This document shows positions 51,502 through 64,000 of a DNA stretch of 64,000 bases, piece by piece. Position 1 is the first letter of the stretch; each line of letters starts with the position of its first letter. Source of the DNA: Chrysomallon squamiferum (taxonomy: Eukaryota; Mollusca; Gastropoda; Neomphalida; Peltospiridae); assembly GCA_012295275.1 (NCBI GenBank), contig CM022667.1:5815994-5879993 (forward strand). The letters run 5' to 3'. The notes under the pieces are model-generated. The model searched no databases, was not told where the DNA came from, and saw only the letters and a list, made by a program, of their open reading frames with translations. The position numbers and the translations under genes are program-made.

Positions 51502-54500
51502 GTAAGTTTACAGAAAATTCTTAACGTTCATTTTTGATTGGTTGTCAACTGTAAAAGTTATTTCACCCTTATTCTCACTGATGATAGCTGTCTGCTTTTC
51601 TTTATATTTCTTTTTGTTGATATTTTAATGAATGGAGTTATACTGAAATACATGAAATGGAAATTTAATTTAACATTTAAATAAAAACTATCAATTATCG
51701 GTCTCATATTTCTGATTAAAAGATATTTCTCTGAAAAGTAAAAAGTAAAATCTGATTTCATCTGTGACTTACTCAGACCAGTGTTCCTCTTCGATTACAG
51801 TTTACATACTTTTATTCATTATGATTTAACTGTGACTAGCTTAGTATGATTAAACATCTGTTAGTGATCATGCATAATTTTCTTCATATTTTAATTTTGA
51901 ATACTTAATTATATTTAATACAGACCATGACTTCTATTTGTGAAAATACATTATGTCAATTATTAAACAATAAATAATTCTGAATACTAATATATATATA
52001 TATATATATATATATTATTTATAAGTACAAATTTCTGATATTTATAAAACATTTGATTCAATTTTTCTATTTGTATTTTAATCATTTTTATTTTATTTAT
52101 TTTATACCTTTTTTACCACTATGCCCAATAAAACATAAACTGTAAATATTTGGTTTTAAAATTCAGTTTCATTTGTCAGTAACATCAAGTCAAGTTTCTG
52201 ATCATTTAACTTTCTACTTGTAATTTATGTCTGATTTGGTTCACTGGAATATTAAAAGAAACTATTAAGTTAAATACACAATAAATATTATTATGATAAA
52301 CCAGACTGTACTATTTAACAGTTACAGTTTCATGTACAAATAAAATAATATTACCATGAAAGATAATTGTCTAAAATACCTGGTTATCATCTTTTGTTTA
52401 CTGAACAAAATAATAAACTGTATTTAGTGAATACCCAGATAGTAAAATGTTAATAAAATTCCTTTGAAATTAAAGAGTTGAATAATATGTTTTAGAAATA
52501 ATTTAAATAAACAAATAATTAACATTTTTAGTGATAATGTTAAAAAATAACAATAAAAACAACTTAAAAATTAAAATTAAAAAAAAAAAAACTCACAAAT
52601 TAAAAATTAAAAATATATTGAAAAGAAATAATTTTATCTTTTATTTCATAGAAAATGTTTCACTAATTTTATTTTTAAAAACAAATCAATTTCATTCTCA
52701 AATTTATTTTACAGATTGTGTTTCACTGACTTTGTCTGGATCTTCATCTCATTTAGTCAAAGACAAACAGTTTACTCTGACTTGTACAGTGTCAGGTGCT
52801 GAAAATCTTCAAGACAGAATAGTGTTTTATAAAGATGGTGGTAATGTGAGATTTGCTTCACTCAGACAGAAACTAGACCAGTGTTCTGTGTGGAATCCTC
52901 CTGACAAAAAGAGTTATTCTGTAGAGTGTGGAGATGGGACAAACACCAGACTGTCAACCACTAAGAAGTATTCTCTGACAATTAACAAAGCTTCAGATCA
53001 GGATGTCGCAGACTGGTTTTGTGAACTGAATTCTGCTGGAGATACCAGAAAGAAACTGAGATTAGAAATGAGCAGTAAGTAAATAATTATATTTTTATAA
53101 CAAAGATCTTATCTATAGTAAGTAAATAAAATGTATTCATAAAATAAATTAAAGACTAAATATATTCCCTGTAACAGAGAATGATAATTCTAATTAGTAA
53201 TTGTTGCTATAGATATATCTGTACAATGCCAAAATACATAATCTTTGAACAGTATTAATATACATTTCTTTGTATAGTGTTAATGCACAGATAATTGTAC
53301 ATTTTTAATGTACACATCTTTGAAGAAAATTAATAAGAATGAATAAGGAAGGAAAAATGCATCATCCTTTTGTATTTATATTATAATATTGATATTTTAT
53401 TTATTTATTTATTTATTTATTATTTTATAAAAGTAAAATAAAATAAAAATATAAAAAAATAAAAGATAAAATTTATTTTCACTTTATTGTAGAGAAATAT
53501 ATCTGCAGTTGATATGTTAAATCACTTATCCCTTTTGAGCAGCATACTCATGAGATTGAAACAGTGGATACACTTATAAACTATTTGAACTAGTGAATAC
53601 AAAACCTTTTGTGAGTAAAAGAATGTAGCACTTTTTAAGATTTGAAACCAATTCTTTATTTGAAAATGTGCATAAGAAAGCCTTTAACACAATATCTAAG
53701 AAACATTAAATGACATGATTATTAATGTTACAATGTATGTTTCTTCCATTATTCCTAGTCCTGACCACAGATGATAACAAGACTGGTATCTGCAACTCTT
53801 GATGAAGAAAACAAGATAGGCTGCCTAGAGACTGCCTCACCCTGCCTTTCTTAAATTATCTGATTCCACTGTTCAAATTTTATACCATATATGTCAATGG
53901 TTTGAAGAAAAAATGTTGGCTCAATAAACAAAAACCATTACTCCAGAGATCACTGTATCAGCATTACCATTCAAGGAATATAAACAGCCAGTCTGTATTA
54001 ATGTTCAGAAACAGCAAACATTAATTATGACAGTAAATAATAAAAGTTTCTTCAACCTCCATTCAACAAGGAAGTCCTGAACAGTTTTTCTTCAAAAGAT
54101 TCAGCAAAATCTTTGTAGCTTCTTCCTATTGATGTCAAGTGTTATGTTGGCTTAGAAAAGAGAATGATTGGTGATGTTATCCTTAAGAACGGTCATGGAC
54201 GAGTAAATATACTGGCCTTACTTTTCCTCACAGAGTCCATGTGCATGTTTATAAATATTCACTCTATAAATAAGTAATTTTAAAGTTCTAAATATTTCTC
54301 TTTTTATACATGTATATCACAGGAAAGAGTTAAGAATTTCAAGGCAGTAATTATTCAGTAGTATTTATTTTATAATTTGTAAAGAGATGTCACATGTAAT
54401 GTTTATTATATAAGTTTAAAGTAGCAATAATGTTTGTAATAGTCTCACTGGTAGTTCACATATAATATACTTATAATTGTGAATGTTTTATATCACAGGA

Positions 54501-55396
54501 CATTAATAAGCACATATCAGTGGTTCATAACTTATTTCTCTTTCTGTTTTCCTTTTTCTTACACCATCATTCCTTTTATACTGGATTTAAAGAAATACAA
54601 TGAATCTTGTAGCGAGATTATACAAATTTATAAATGTATAGTGATTTTACAGCCCTCCTGTATTTCAACAACACTAAGATAATTAATGAGTATTAATAAA
54701 TGATTCATGACCTTCTAAAATAGTGCTTCTGAATCTTTATATTCATATTATAAGCTCTTCACCCCAGCAGTCATATGGAAATGTTCCACTACAATATATT
54801 TATGTAATCCTATATTTCTTATAATGGAGGATATTTTAATTCATTCATGAGGTTTACGTTCTTTTATTCAATTTTTGGAACAGTGAAGACATTTATGAGA
54901 GTTGGGAACTGCCCTTACCATTTCAACATGTAAATGCTAAGTCTTAATAATTAAAAAAAAAAGAAAAAAAAAAAAGAAATTTGTATCAGCTCATAAATAG
55001 TTGATATTTATTTTGCTATTTTATTAAATAATCAAAAATAGTTAGGTGTACAATATAATTAATACCTGTACAGGAGTAAAACAGCTGATCACCAAACAAA
55101 CACAGGTGAATAATCAGAGTTTAGGTTTATTAATAGTTTAGTTTATACTAGTGTCAAGTTTAATTTGTATTATTAGCTTCAAATACATTAAATAATTTTT
55201 TTTTTTTTTAAAACACATGGTACATATCAGAAGACTAGCAAAACTTCATAATAACCTGTTATATATAAGTAGTGCTAGATTTCACTGAAATAGTATATTT
55301 TTCTTTGATTGACTTCAACTCAAAAAGTCCACCAGTCTAAATATCTTAGAAAGATGTATGTCTGAAAATATATATATATATATATGTAAACAGACA

Positions 55397-55441
<45 letters not shown>

Positions 55442-57890
55442 GTATAGAAGGTTAAACAGTATGTAGGAGATAAGCTTCTCCAGGGATTTGCAAGGTAGAA
55501 CAAAGCCCCCAGTAAAAAACAAAACAAAACAAGGTTTGACAAACTGCCCACCCAAAGATAAAAACAAATTTTGAAAGAAGCACTAAAATCACACATACTA
55601 CAAATCTTTATCTAAATCAGAATAATAACAGCAGGATTCTCAGTTTAATATGTTTGTTTAACCAACATAATTAATTACTATGAAATATCTATAGTAATAA
55701 TCCCAATTAAGATGAAAGATACCAATGAAAATTTATATCAGAGCATAATGAGATAATGTATCTTTGAAAACTGACTATAATTTCTGAAAGTAATATCGAA
55801 AGCAAATGTCTCTGGATACTATAACTTCATGACAAAATCGTTTCTTTTTTTCTAAGATATGCTATGTCTGTCATGTAGTATTTCATATTACTAAGGAAAA
55901 AAAATTCACATATATCACACTAATTATAAAGTATTTTGTATTAAGATGACAAATAACTAATGTACAGATTCTCACTCATAAAAATATTACTGAAAGTTCA
56001 GATGAGAAACTGTACTGGGGTGTCTTTTCACCTAACTTGATTTCTGACTGAGGTGTTTTGTGATATCTTATACTTTTAATGTTGGGGGGGTGGAATTTGA
56101 ACACCTGTGTATTTTTGTCCTTATTAAGTTAAAAATTAGCATAGTTTCCTTGAAAATCAATATATCTCATGGTTATAAAAGCAGTAATAGTTGTTTTTAA
56201 TGCATATTACATATAAGCAAATATAATATACATCTTAAAACATAGATGTTAATGGCAGTTATCTTTAGCCAATTAAAAGATCACATTGTTATTATTATTA
56301 TTATTATTATTTTTTTTTTTTTTCAGTTGGTCCAGACAGTGTAGAGTTGACTTCGCCAGGAAATGTTGAAGAAGGAGATGATTTGAATGTAAACTGTGTT
56401 GCTGTCTGCAAGCCGCCATGTTTGTTTTCCTGGTCTCATAACAATCAACAGACTGAGTCAGGGTCTGAGCTCAGTGTTACAAATGTGAGAAGAAACCAGA
56501 CAGGACAGAAGTACACATGTACTGTGACTAACAGAGTCTCAGCCAAATCTCTCACTAAAAGTTTCACTCTCAAAGTACACTGTGAGTTTTGTTTAAAAAT
56601 AATCTTAGATATATATTTATTTATAACTAATTAAAATTAATTTTTTGTATGTTTTCATTTTTATTATTATTGTAGTAGTTGTTGTTGTTGTTTGAAGCAG
56701 TAGTTGTACTAGTAGTGGCGGTGTTGGTGTCTCTGTTGTTTGTATTGTTATTACTATTATTCTTGTTGTTGTTAAGTGATAGCTGTGTAAAATAAGTCAA
56801 AAATTGTATTTGTATATTTCAGTTTTATCGCATCACAAATGAGTCAGTGTAATGACATGCTGACAGCTGCATTCATTTCTTTCAGTTTTCTCGTCACTTA
56901 AAACAAAGACAAAACCAAAAGGATAAGGCTATCTACAGAAGCAGCAATAATTTATTTTTTGTTTAATTTTATGAAAACATATTAAAACAAAATATTTTAC
57001 AGAGAACATTATAACTTCTCCACTGTAATAAAAGATTCCACTGTTACAAATGGGTTGTGTTTGTTATTTTCCATTGTTGTTATTTAAAATGTTTATATAT
57101 TATTGTTTCTAGCTATTATCTAGTTGGTAAATCCATTGCATCATATCCTTTCCCTAGCCAGTAAAATATGAGTGATTGTTCAAAGACTGTTACTGTCTTT
57201 TCTTTTTCAGGATAATCTTTAAATAAAATATGTCTCCCTTCTTCAGTAACACACACACACACTCACACACATAAATTCATTTATTTATGACTGATCTAAA
57301 TTATTGTTATTATTATTATTAGTAGTAGTAGTAGTAGTAATAGTAGTGGTGTCATTGTTGTATTGTTCTTCTTCTTCTTCTTGACAGTTATGTATAAAAT
57401 AAGGCAATAAAATAGCATTTCTACAAAATATTTGCATATTTCAATTTTTCAATATAATGATTATATACTGACAGCTGGATATGTTTCTTTGAATTTGCTT
57501 GATACACACAATTAAAACAAAGACAAAACCCAAAGTTCAAGGCTGTATGGACAAGCAGCAATAATCAGATTTTTGTTTAATTTGTATTAAAATAGGATTA
57601 TTAGAGAAATGGATATTAGCATATATCTTTGTTTTGAAAGCAATGAAAACTAAATGTTTTTCAGAGAACATTACAATTTGTTGACTCTAATAAAGGATTC
57701 CACTGCTAGTAATAAAAGAAGTACTAGATCCTTGGTAGCTGAACCCTTTTTATGCATTTTACTTTGTTACTTAAAATTGGTAAAAAAAAAATAACAAAAA
57801 ATAACACACAAATGAATCACTTGAAAATATGTTCTTTTTACTGTCTTTTTTCATCATGATCCTTAAATAAAACATTTGTCTCTTCTTTGG

Positions 57891-57929
<39 letters not shown>

Positions 57930-58380
57930 TGTGCAGTTTTTTAATACAGAGAGCAATCATTATTAATTAATTTATTGCTATTTTCAGATGGTCCAGAAAA
58001 CATTAAACTGAACAGAAGTTCACCAGTACAGGTAGTAGAAGGTAAAAACGTGGCTGTTTCGTGTGAGGCAGACTGTGATGAAGTCTGCTCTTATAAGTGG
58101 AAGTGTCAGACAAAGGAAATAAACGATGCTGTACTTTCTTTTACACAAATACACAGAACAGAGGCTGGAGTCTGTGTGTGTATTGTCACCAATTTAAACA
58201 CAAACAAGTCAAAAAACAAAACTGTTATCTTGGATGTTCAGTGTAAGTAAACATAGAGAATTTGATTTTCAAACAGGATATATACTTGCACTTTAATATT
58301 TGTCCAACAGTTATATAAATAAATAATGTCATGAATGATGTTCTTGAGTAAAAGGACTGTATTGTATACACTTATTAAAA

Positions 58381-58430
<50 letters not shown>

Positions 58431-61400
58431 TTTCTTTTCATTTTCTTTTTATAAGGTTTCCCTCTTTTTTCTTAGTTACAAGTTAAAAAGTTTTTTTGCA
58501 TAGATAAAAGTTAAAAAGAAGAAAACAATGGAAGAAACGTGGAAAAAATAAACAATTCAACAGGAAAATGGTGACAAAAGATTCAATTCTAAAAGATTTA
58601 TTAAAATGAAATACATTCAGAAACATAATGTAAACACATTTATAATAGTTTTACTTATTTTAAAGTTTTTATATTATCTGAGATATGTAATTGTAATAAT
58701 GATCAGTTTACCTACTTGAAAACATAGATAATTAATAAATGAATAAATGAATGAATAAATAAATATAGACTGGTTATATTAAAAAGATAAAAAAAGACAC
58801 AGAAATAAAAATACCAAACACGAACTTATAACAATTTTTAAATTCAAATGTCATCCTGTTAGCTCAGTAATTCTTCATCAAAATAAATCAGTTCAACTGT
58901 TGGAGACTTGTAAAAAGTGCTTTACCAGAATTGTCTATCAAACATAATTTTTATTTTCAGTAATTGTTTATTTGTTACAGATCATGCTTTAGTAATATCT
59001 TTGACTTTAGACTCAGTCTACAAAGATAACAGTCGATAAATTAAATTTATTATATGTTAATCACTTTTAAATGTAAATAATTTAAAAGTGACTTATGCTT
59101 TATTTCAGGCTGTATGAACAGCCAACAATGCATGCGTACATACATACATACATACATAAACAATTATTTTCAGGTTGTGTTCACATGATATTTATTACAC
59201 TATTTCAGTCTGACATTACACAGGAGAATTTCAGTTGTTATCTTATAGACTCTGGTTCTAACTACATTGTCTCTAGAACATTCTTCATCAATTCATTAAC
59301 TGCATATGCTTTTCCTTCAAGGACTTCATTTTTTGGTTTTTTATAAACATGATTAATTTCAGTTGATTAATTTCAATCAGTTGAGTCCTTTTCTTTCAAA
59401 TTTGCTTCACTGTCTGACATCCACATACTTCTGTATCTGCTAAAATTCAACACTGGTGTTTAGAGTTAAAACAACAAGAATCTCACCTGAATTCAGAGTC
59501 TCCTTCAAAGTATTGGTTTGGTTTTTTATACAGAAATACAATCTGTGAAAAGTAAAACTGTTTTCTGCTTTTTAAAATAAATACATATACTTTCAGGAGA
59601 ACTTTAAAATTGTTTTTAAACATATCATGTTACATAAAATTTAATGATTTGTTAACAACCCAATATGAATGGTTAAAACTACTGAATGAGCAAAAATATT
59701 CGTTACTTAATGTTGAAATGTATTTAACAAAATACTTTGCAGTGCTTTTACTTGTTGCAGATCAGACTTCAATAACTTCTTTCACTTTAAACTCAAAGAC
59801 AACAAAGATAACAGTTGATGAACTGACTCCTATGTCTCTGAGATGTGAAGTTGACAGTAATCCAGCATCTCACATCAAACTGTTAAACAACTCACACATT
59901 CTACGTGAAGTGAAAAACTCCAAGTCAGTGGAGTACAGCTGGAATGAAGCTGGATGTCTGGATACAGGATTTTACACTTGTGAAGCAGGAAACAACATCA
60001 AGTCTGATGTCAGTCAAAGTGTGCACCTTAACGTTACATGTATGTTATTTAATTTTCTTTCATTTATTAGATGTTTTTGCACTTATGTAGACTGTGACAT
60101 GTAATTTAATTGAATTATTATTTTGAAATAACTGATATATATATTCCATCATTTGTTCTGATCAGTGTGTCCAGTGGAAATACACTGTGTATCACAAGTT
60201 GAAGTTTGGATTATAGTGAATATCTTCTGAACCTGTGACAAAGATAGATAATCTTGTCTTTGTTTAACATAAAACCTGATCGATTGTGAACCTGTGGTTC
60301 ATTTGTGTATACTAAGTACACATACTTTATTAGAGTACTAATTGCTATATGTATATAATCTTCAGATTATCTAGTTTCTAGATGTGAGATAACGACAGCA
60401 ATTAAATAAATATGGATTAATAATTATAATCATCAAATAAACTGCCTTCAACTGGAGAACTATGCATATAAATAAAGTTCTGTTTGACCATGCATTTACT
60501 AGAAAATTATGAAATTTTAACACCAGTTTTAAATTTTATAGTTACATTAATTAGCAGCGAAGATGTGACAAGTTTAGTGTGACAAACCAACAGAACTATA
60601 AAATTTGTCCTCCCTACTTGGAAGCTTTCTTCTTTGTTTCTGTGGTTCACCAGTGTCCATAGGAATCTATGGGCTTTGGTATTTAAATTCAAGTTCTGGT
60701 TCAGAAAATGACAAGGTAGCAGCTACACATGATAGCATCCCGTTTGATGAACACAGAGGTCATGTGAGAAGAATTTGAAACTTTGGCTTTAATAAACATT
60801 TAATAGTGTGATGTGGTAAAATACTTTTCATGTATACTTAAACTTATATTAACACAATAACTTGATTCTCCCAAAATCGATTGTTTCTTTAATTATTTTA
60901 ACTGAGGTTTCCTCAAAACTTTATTTTATTTTATGTTAATAAATAACTCAAACTCATTTTGGTTGATGTGTTTTATATATAAATATATATATATATTATT
61001 TTATTTTTTTACTATTACAATTTAAAATGTACTAATCCCTCTCAGAGTGTTCTAAACTCCTGGACATGATAAGAAACCTTTTTGCATTGGCAACATGATA
61101 GAAAGGAAAAACAAGAACTGAACTTTAGGTCTGAGATAATGAATAATAAAGGAAGAAAACATTACGTTAATTAACTCATCAGGAGTAAGACTGAATAAAA
61201 TAGTTAAATCTTCAGTAATTTTGTTTTTCAGGTTCACCAAGACTGGATCATCGAGTTACCTTTCAGGATAAATTTGCTGCTGTAGAAGGTGGAAATGTAA
61301 CTCTACACATTTCTGTGATTGCCAATCCAGTTCCAACATTTACCTGGTATAAACTCACAGATGTAAACAATAAAAGTCTTGGATCTACACAACCTGCATT

Positions 61401-62526
61401 CACTACGAATGTGTCTGCTGTAGGTGAATATAAACTGACAAATGTCAAACAAGAAGATTTTGGAATCTATCAGGTTGTTGTGTCAAATGGGGAAAAAAGA
61501 ACAGATCTTGTTGTAAAAATAAATCTTACTGCAGAAGGTAAAAACATCAAACTGATCCATTGAAATTATTATTATTATTATTATGATTATTATTTAACTC
61601 CTAATGATCAAAGATAATACTAATGGAAAAGTTACTGGTAACTATAGATACAGCTATGAGAAATACTCTTATAGATTTATCCAATTTTCTTTTTTCAAGT
61701 AATAAAATCAGCAAATATTCATTGTTCAGTTTCAGAGTAACCTTTTGCTGCTAGTTGAAAATTATAGCATTTTGGATACATTTCAAAACTTTAAGTTCTC
61801 CTAGTGTTCCTTCTCATATGAGAATTTTAAGAAAAGATTTTACTGTTTATGAAAGTAGACAATAAATGTAGTTGATATATTTAAAGACAGATCACGACTT
61901 ATGCTATTTATCCATGTTGTTACATTCTAAACTTGTACTCAATTACAGTTGAAAAACATCCATTATTTATAATCTTTGAGTATTTTCAACAAACCAGTGA
62001 TAAAATGTTTAATTTGAAGGTCCTCCAACTGTTCCCTCTGATGTGAGAACTTGGATCACAGGTCCACATTCAGTGTCAGTGTCTTGGACAGAAGAATTTA
62101 ATGGAGGATCACAACAAACATTTCTTGTACAATATCGAGCAGACACAACATCAGAGTGGAGAAATCTCACTGAACAGTTTGGTGAAAAAGGTCTTCACAC
62201 AAATCACACAGCAGAGATTTCTAGTTTACAACCAAACACCAGATATCTGATTCGAGTTTTGGCTTTTAACAAATTTGGATTCCAACACTTTACAAAGGAA
62301 CAGGAAATATTGACAGAGGGTAAAAATATTAAAATAAAATGTTCCTTTAGATATTTTACACATAAAGAATTAACAAATTTAACAATGGTATATTGCAGCA
62401 AGAAATATAAAGTTAAAGTGTTATCATGCATAATACACCTGATTAAACCTTAAAGTAAGATATTAACTGAGTAGAAGTTATACAGCCAAATAATAATGCA
62501 AAATAATAATAATAATAATAATAATC

Positions 62527-62564
<38 letters not shown>

Positions 62565-63805
62565 AATAAATAAATAAATATTAAATAAATAAATAATTAA
62601 ATAAATAATCAAAATAAAGAAAGGAACAGAATACAAGTATGAAAAAAATAAAAATAATCTGGTGGTATAGGAAGCATTAAGTATTATCATAGTTGATGAG
62701 TCATTTGTTAGTGTTCTGAATTAGAATTTAGAAATGTTGAGCTATAAATATCAAAACATAAAACATAAAAAATAAAGAACAAGACAAAAAGTCTTCTTTA
62801 AAGTTTTATTATTATGAGGTTTTTGTTTTTCTAAATGTTATAATTCTGCATGCTACTTTTCATTTTCAGAAAATACATCAGAAATGTGGGTGTGAACTGT
62901 TTATTTAAATTTTACTTGTTTGTTTTCCTATATTAGCAAGTATAGCAGAAAATAACAGACTACTTCAAAAAGGGATTGGTATTGGGATTGGAATAACACT
63001 GACTGCCATTCTACTTTTAGGAGCTGGTTTTATATTTTACCGCAGGTTTAATAAAGGTAAAATGTATGATCCAATGTCTTACCTGAAAAAGTCTTAGAAA
63101 AAAAAATAATACTAATTTCTTTGTCAGAAGTGTTAATATAATTCTTTTATAATTTTTTTTTTTTTTTTTCATAAATTTCATTATTTTTCTTTGGTATATT
63201 TTTTTGGTTTTCTTTTATTTAATTATTACTTCTCTTTTTTTTTCATTATTATTATTATTATTATCATCATCATCATCATTCAGTATAGTTACATAATTAA
63301 AATAAAATGCTGAAATGTGTAATATTTAATGAAATAGTGTTACACATAGCTGTTGATGACAACAGTGTCGTTGTAAGGGACTGATTATGTAATTAAATTC
63401 ATTTCATCTGTTTTTTCCTAACTTTCATATTTCTGTTTTATTTTATTTTAGAAAAGTCTACAGCTAAGGCTGACCACATATACACACACAGGTAATTAAT
63501 TATATGTGTGTGTGCGAGTATATACATACATTCATACATATACATATATACACATTAATATAATCATGAAAGTTTAGTTAAATAAAAGAGAAAGTTCAGT
63601 TAAATAAAAGAGAAAGTTCATGGTGATTTGCTATAAGTGATTTCGTTAGTATTGAAAATAATTAAACCGTGTGTGTGTGTGTGTGTGTGAGTGTGAGAGA
63701 GAGAGAGAGAGAGGCTCTTTAAACTCTTTCTGTTTGTTTGTTTCAGACAGTTTAACACTGGAGTACAGGAATCATCTCTCTACGACGATCTTCAGCAAAA
63801 TCAAG
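51435..63805 (+). CDS. IgSF receptor copy C (3' end outside window): signal-V-Ig-Ig-Ig-Ig-Ig-FN3-TM-tail
   Basis: Exons are 51435-51501 (ATG, signal peptide), 52715-53074, 56327-56581, 57988-58242, 59761-60039, 61232-61537, 62020-62319, 62937-63056, 63452-63491 and 63747-63805. The last exon, with the ITAM-like tail expected from A and B, would lie just past 64000. The frame is open at all nine junctions. The first ten exons encode five Ig domains, FN3, TM and the start of the tail. This is the only copy showing the true 5' end, so it defines the family's full architecture. It is very close to copy A in exons and introns, pointing to recent duplication or conversion. Role inferred: cell-surface recognition receptor. 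Confidence 0.87.
52715..53074 (+). CDS. Copy C exon 2: V-like Ig domain
   Basis: 360 bases, acceptor ttttacag ending 52714, donor gtaagt at 53075, phase 1-1. Long Ig with LTCTVSG on the B strand, IVFYKDGG, an extra cysteine pair (DQCSV and VECGD) and DVADWFCELNS on the F strand. As the outermost domain it is the likeliest ligand-binding part. It vaguely resembles the - strand Ig exon at 38009-38341. Confidence 0.88.
53075..56326 (+). other. Copy C intron 2, no exon seen
   Basis: 3.2-kb intron. A somewhat more complex block at 53755-54240 has no open frame of note. (AC)n lies at 55396-55432 next to TATA repeats. 55800-55855 matches 12460-12535. Confidence 0.55.
56327..56581 (+). CDS. Copy C exon 3: Ig domain
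   Basis: 255 bases, acceptor tttcag ending 56326, donor gtgagt at 56582, phase 1-1. VEEGDDLNVNC, CLFSWSHN and GQKYTCTVTN mark a normal Ig. Same length and start (VGPD) as the next Ig exon, so the two are ancient duplicates; this one keeps the ordinary YTC, which the other lacks. Confidence 0.88.
57988..58242 (+). CDS. Copy C exon 4: Ig domain (cysteine-rich)
   Basis: 255 bases between ttttcag and gtaagt, phase 1-1. Counterpart of copy A 1408-1662 with only a few substitutions. Confidence 0.88.
58383..58429 (+). repeat. TA microsatellite in copy C intron
   Basis: About 23 AT units between copy C exons 4 and 5. Confidence 0.95.
58981..59045 (+). pseudogene. Decayed 5' fragment of an Ig exon in a copy C intron
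   Basis: After tttgttacag, the sequence matches the first about 65 bases of the 279-base Ig exon (TATCTTTGACTTTA, then TCTACAAAG, then AACAGT). A two-base deletion and a run into TAAATTAAATT destroy it. Its acceptor flank (GTAATTGTTTATTTGTTA) is the same as that of the intact copy A exon at 1982. It is not functional as an exon. Confidence 0.8.
59761..60039 (+). CDS. Copy C exon 5: Ig domain
   Basis: 279 bases between gttgcag and gtatgt, phase 1-1. Nearly identical to copy A 1982-2260; the two stay alike for more than 1 kb downstream into the intron. The acceptor flank is like copy B, not like A. Confidence 0.88.
61232..61537 (+). CDS. Copy C exon 6: cysteine-less Ig domain
   Basis: 306 bases between tttttcag and gtaaaa, phase 1-1. 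Reads GTAGAAGGTGG where copy B has the stop. Both canonical cysteines are absent as in A. Confidence 0.87.
62020..62319 (+). CDS. Copy C exon 7: fibronectin type III domain
   Basis: 300 bases, acceptor gaag ending 62019, donor gtaaaa at 62320, phase 1-1. Same FN3 as the other copies (WSTG is WITG here). Confidence 0.9.
62503..62605 (+). repeat. AAT/AAAT microsatellite in copy C intron
   Basis: (AAT)n then (AAAT)n between FN3 and TM exons. The matching site in copy A (4720-4760) is much shorter, so it expanded after the A/C split. Confidence 0.92.
62937..63056 (+). CDS. Copy C exon 8: transmembrane segment
   Basis: 120 bases between tattag and gtaaaa, phase 1-1. Same Gly/Ile helix as copy A, followed by YRRFNK (copy A has YCRFNK). 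Confidence 0.9.
63452..63491 (+). CDS. Copy C exon 9: cytoplasmic juxtamembrane exon
   Basis: 40 bases between ttttag and gtaatt; encodes EKSTAKADHIYTHR with the neighbouring codons. Confidence 0.8.
63747..63805 (+). CDS. Copy C exon 10: SLYDDL cytoplasmic exon
   Basis: 59 bases between tttcag and gttagt; encodes RQFNTGVQESSLYDDLQQNQ. The terminal ITAM-like exon is expected about 600 bases further on, outside the window. Confidence 0.82.
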
Positions 63806-64000
63806 GTTAGTTTCCTGTTACCTTTTAGTGGTTGTTTTCTTTTTATGTTGGAGGACAGAATCAGTGAGTAGAATATTTAATAAAAATATTTAATTCAAAC
63901 AGAAATTTAAACACATTGCCTCAAGTAGTTTATCACTATTTAACTGAAACAGCTTAAACTCCATTTATAAATAGTTTAAATGAACTAATTTATTTATTTT

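Overview
This looks like nuclear DNA from an invertebrate animal, probably a lophotrochozoan such as a mollusc; I cannot name the species. The reasons are intron-split genes with GT-AG junctions, very AT-rich introns full of simple repeats, a tRNA-derived SINE, a TA-flanked MITE, and exon-per-domain immunoglobulin (Ig)/fibronectin III genes. Nothing looks bacterial or viral. Single-frame reading is misleading here, because almost all real coding sequence is in exons of 23-360 bases.

The main content is a tandem family of single-pass Ig-superfamily receptors on the + strand. Copy A (1408-6727) enters the window already missing its 5' exons. Copy B (39012-45082) starts just after a 200-base N gap. 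Copy C (51435-63805) has its start codon and signal peptide but runs off the right edge before its last exon. The reconstructed order is signal peptide, V-like Ig, Ig, Ig, Ig, an Ig without the canonical cysteines, FN3, transmembrane (TM) helix and cytoplasmic tail. The first three of these are seen only in C. All ectodomain exons and the TM exon are phase 1-1. The tail carries YxxL motifs, including a pair spaced like a vertebrate ITAM, plus a YxN motif. Copy B has an in-frame stop codon in its cysteine-less Ig exon, so it is a probable pseudogene or encodes a truncated secreted product. A and C are recent duplicates, similar even in their introns.

On the - strand, between A and B, lies a second candidate receptor gene (38341 down to 16690). 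It has one Ig exon, a set of duplicated 24-base microexons coding for a Thr/Pro stalk, three consecutive different TM exons, and a short tyrosine-free tail exon with a stop. Its very long introns are built from diverged tandem repeat units, and those units are what multiplied the microexons. Its 5' end faces copy B across the gap.

The other regions are as follows. 6.7-16.6 kb is repeats, including three copies of an approximately 100-base element and a larger tandem duplication. 45.7-46.1 kb is a TA-flanked MITE. 46.4-46.7 kb is an orphan FLYWCH-type zinc-finger fragment. 47-51.4 kb is higher-complexity upstream DNA of copy C with a SINE and internal duplications. 22.2-22.9 kb is a second SINE with a long CATA/CA tail.

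The functional reading is an inference: a rapidly duplicating cluster of putative innate-immune or cell-recognition receptors, with ITAM-like signalling tails on one strand and a short-tailed receptor with alternative TM exons on the other. Exon boundaries were read by eye from splice sites, reading frame and comparison among the three copies. No transcript or database search was available.
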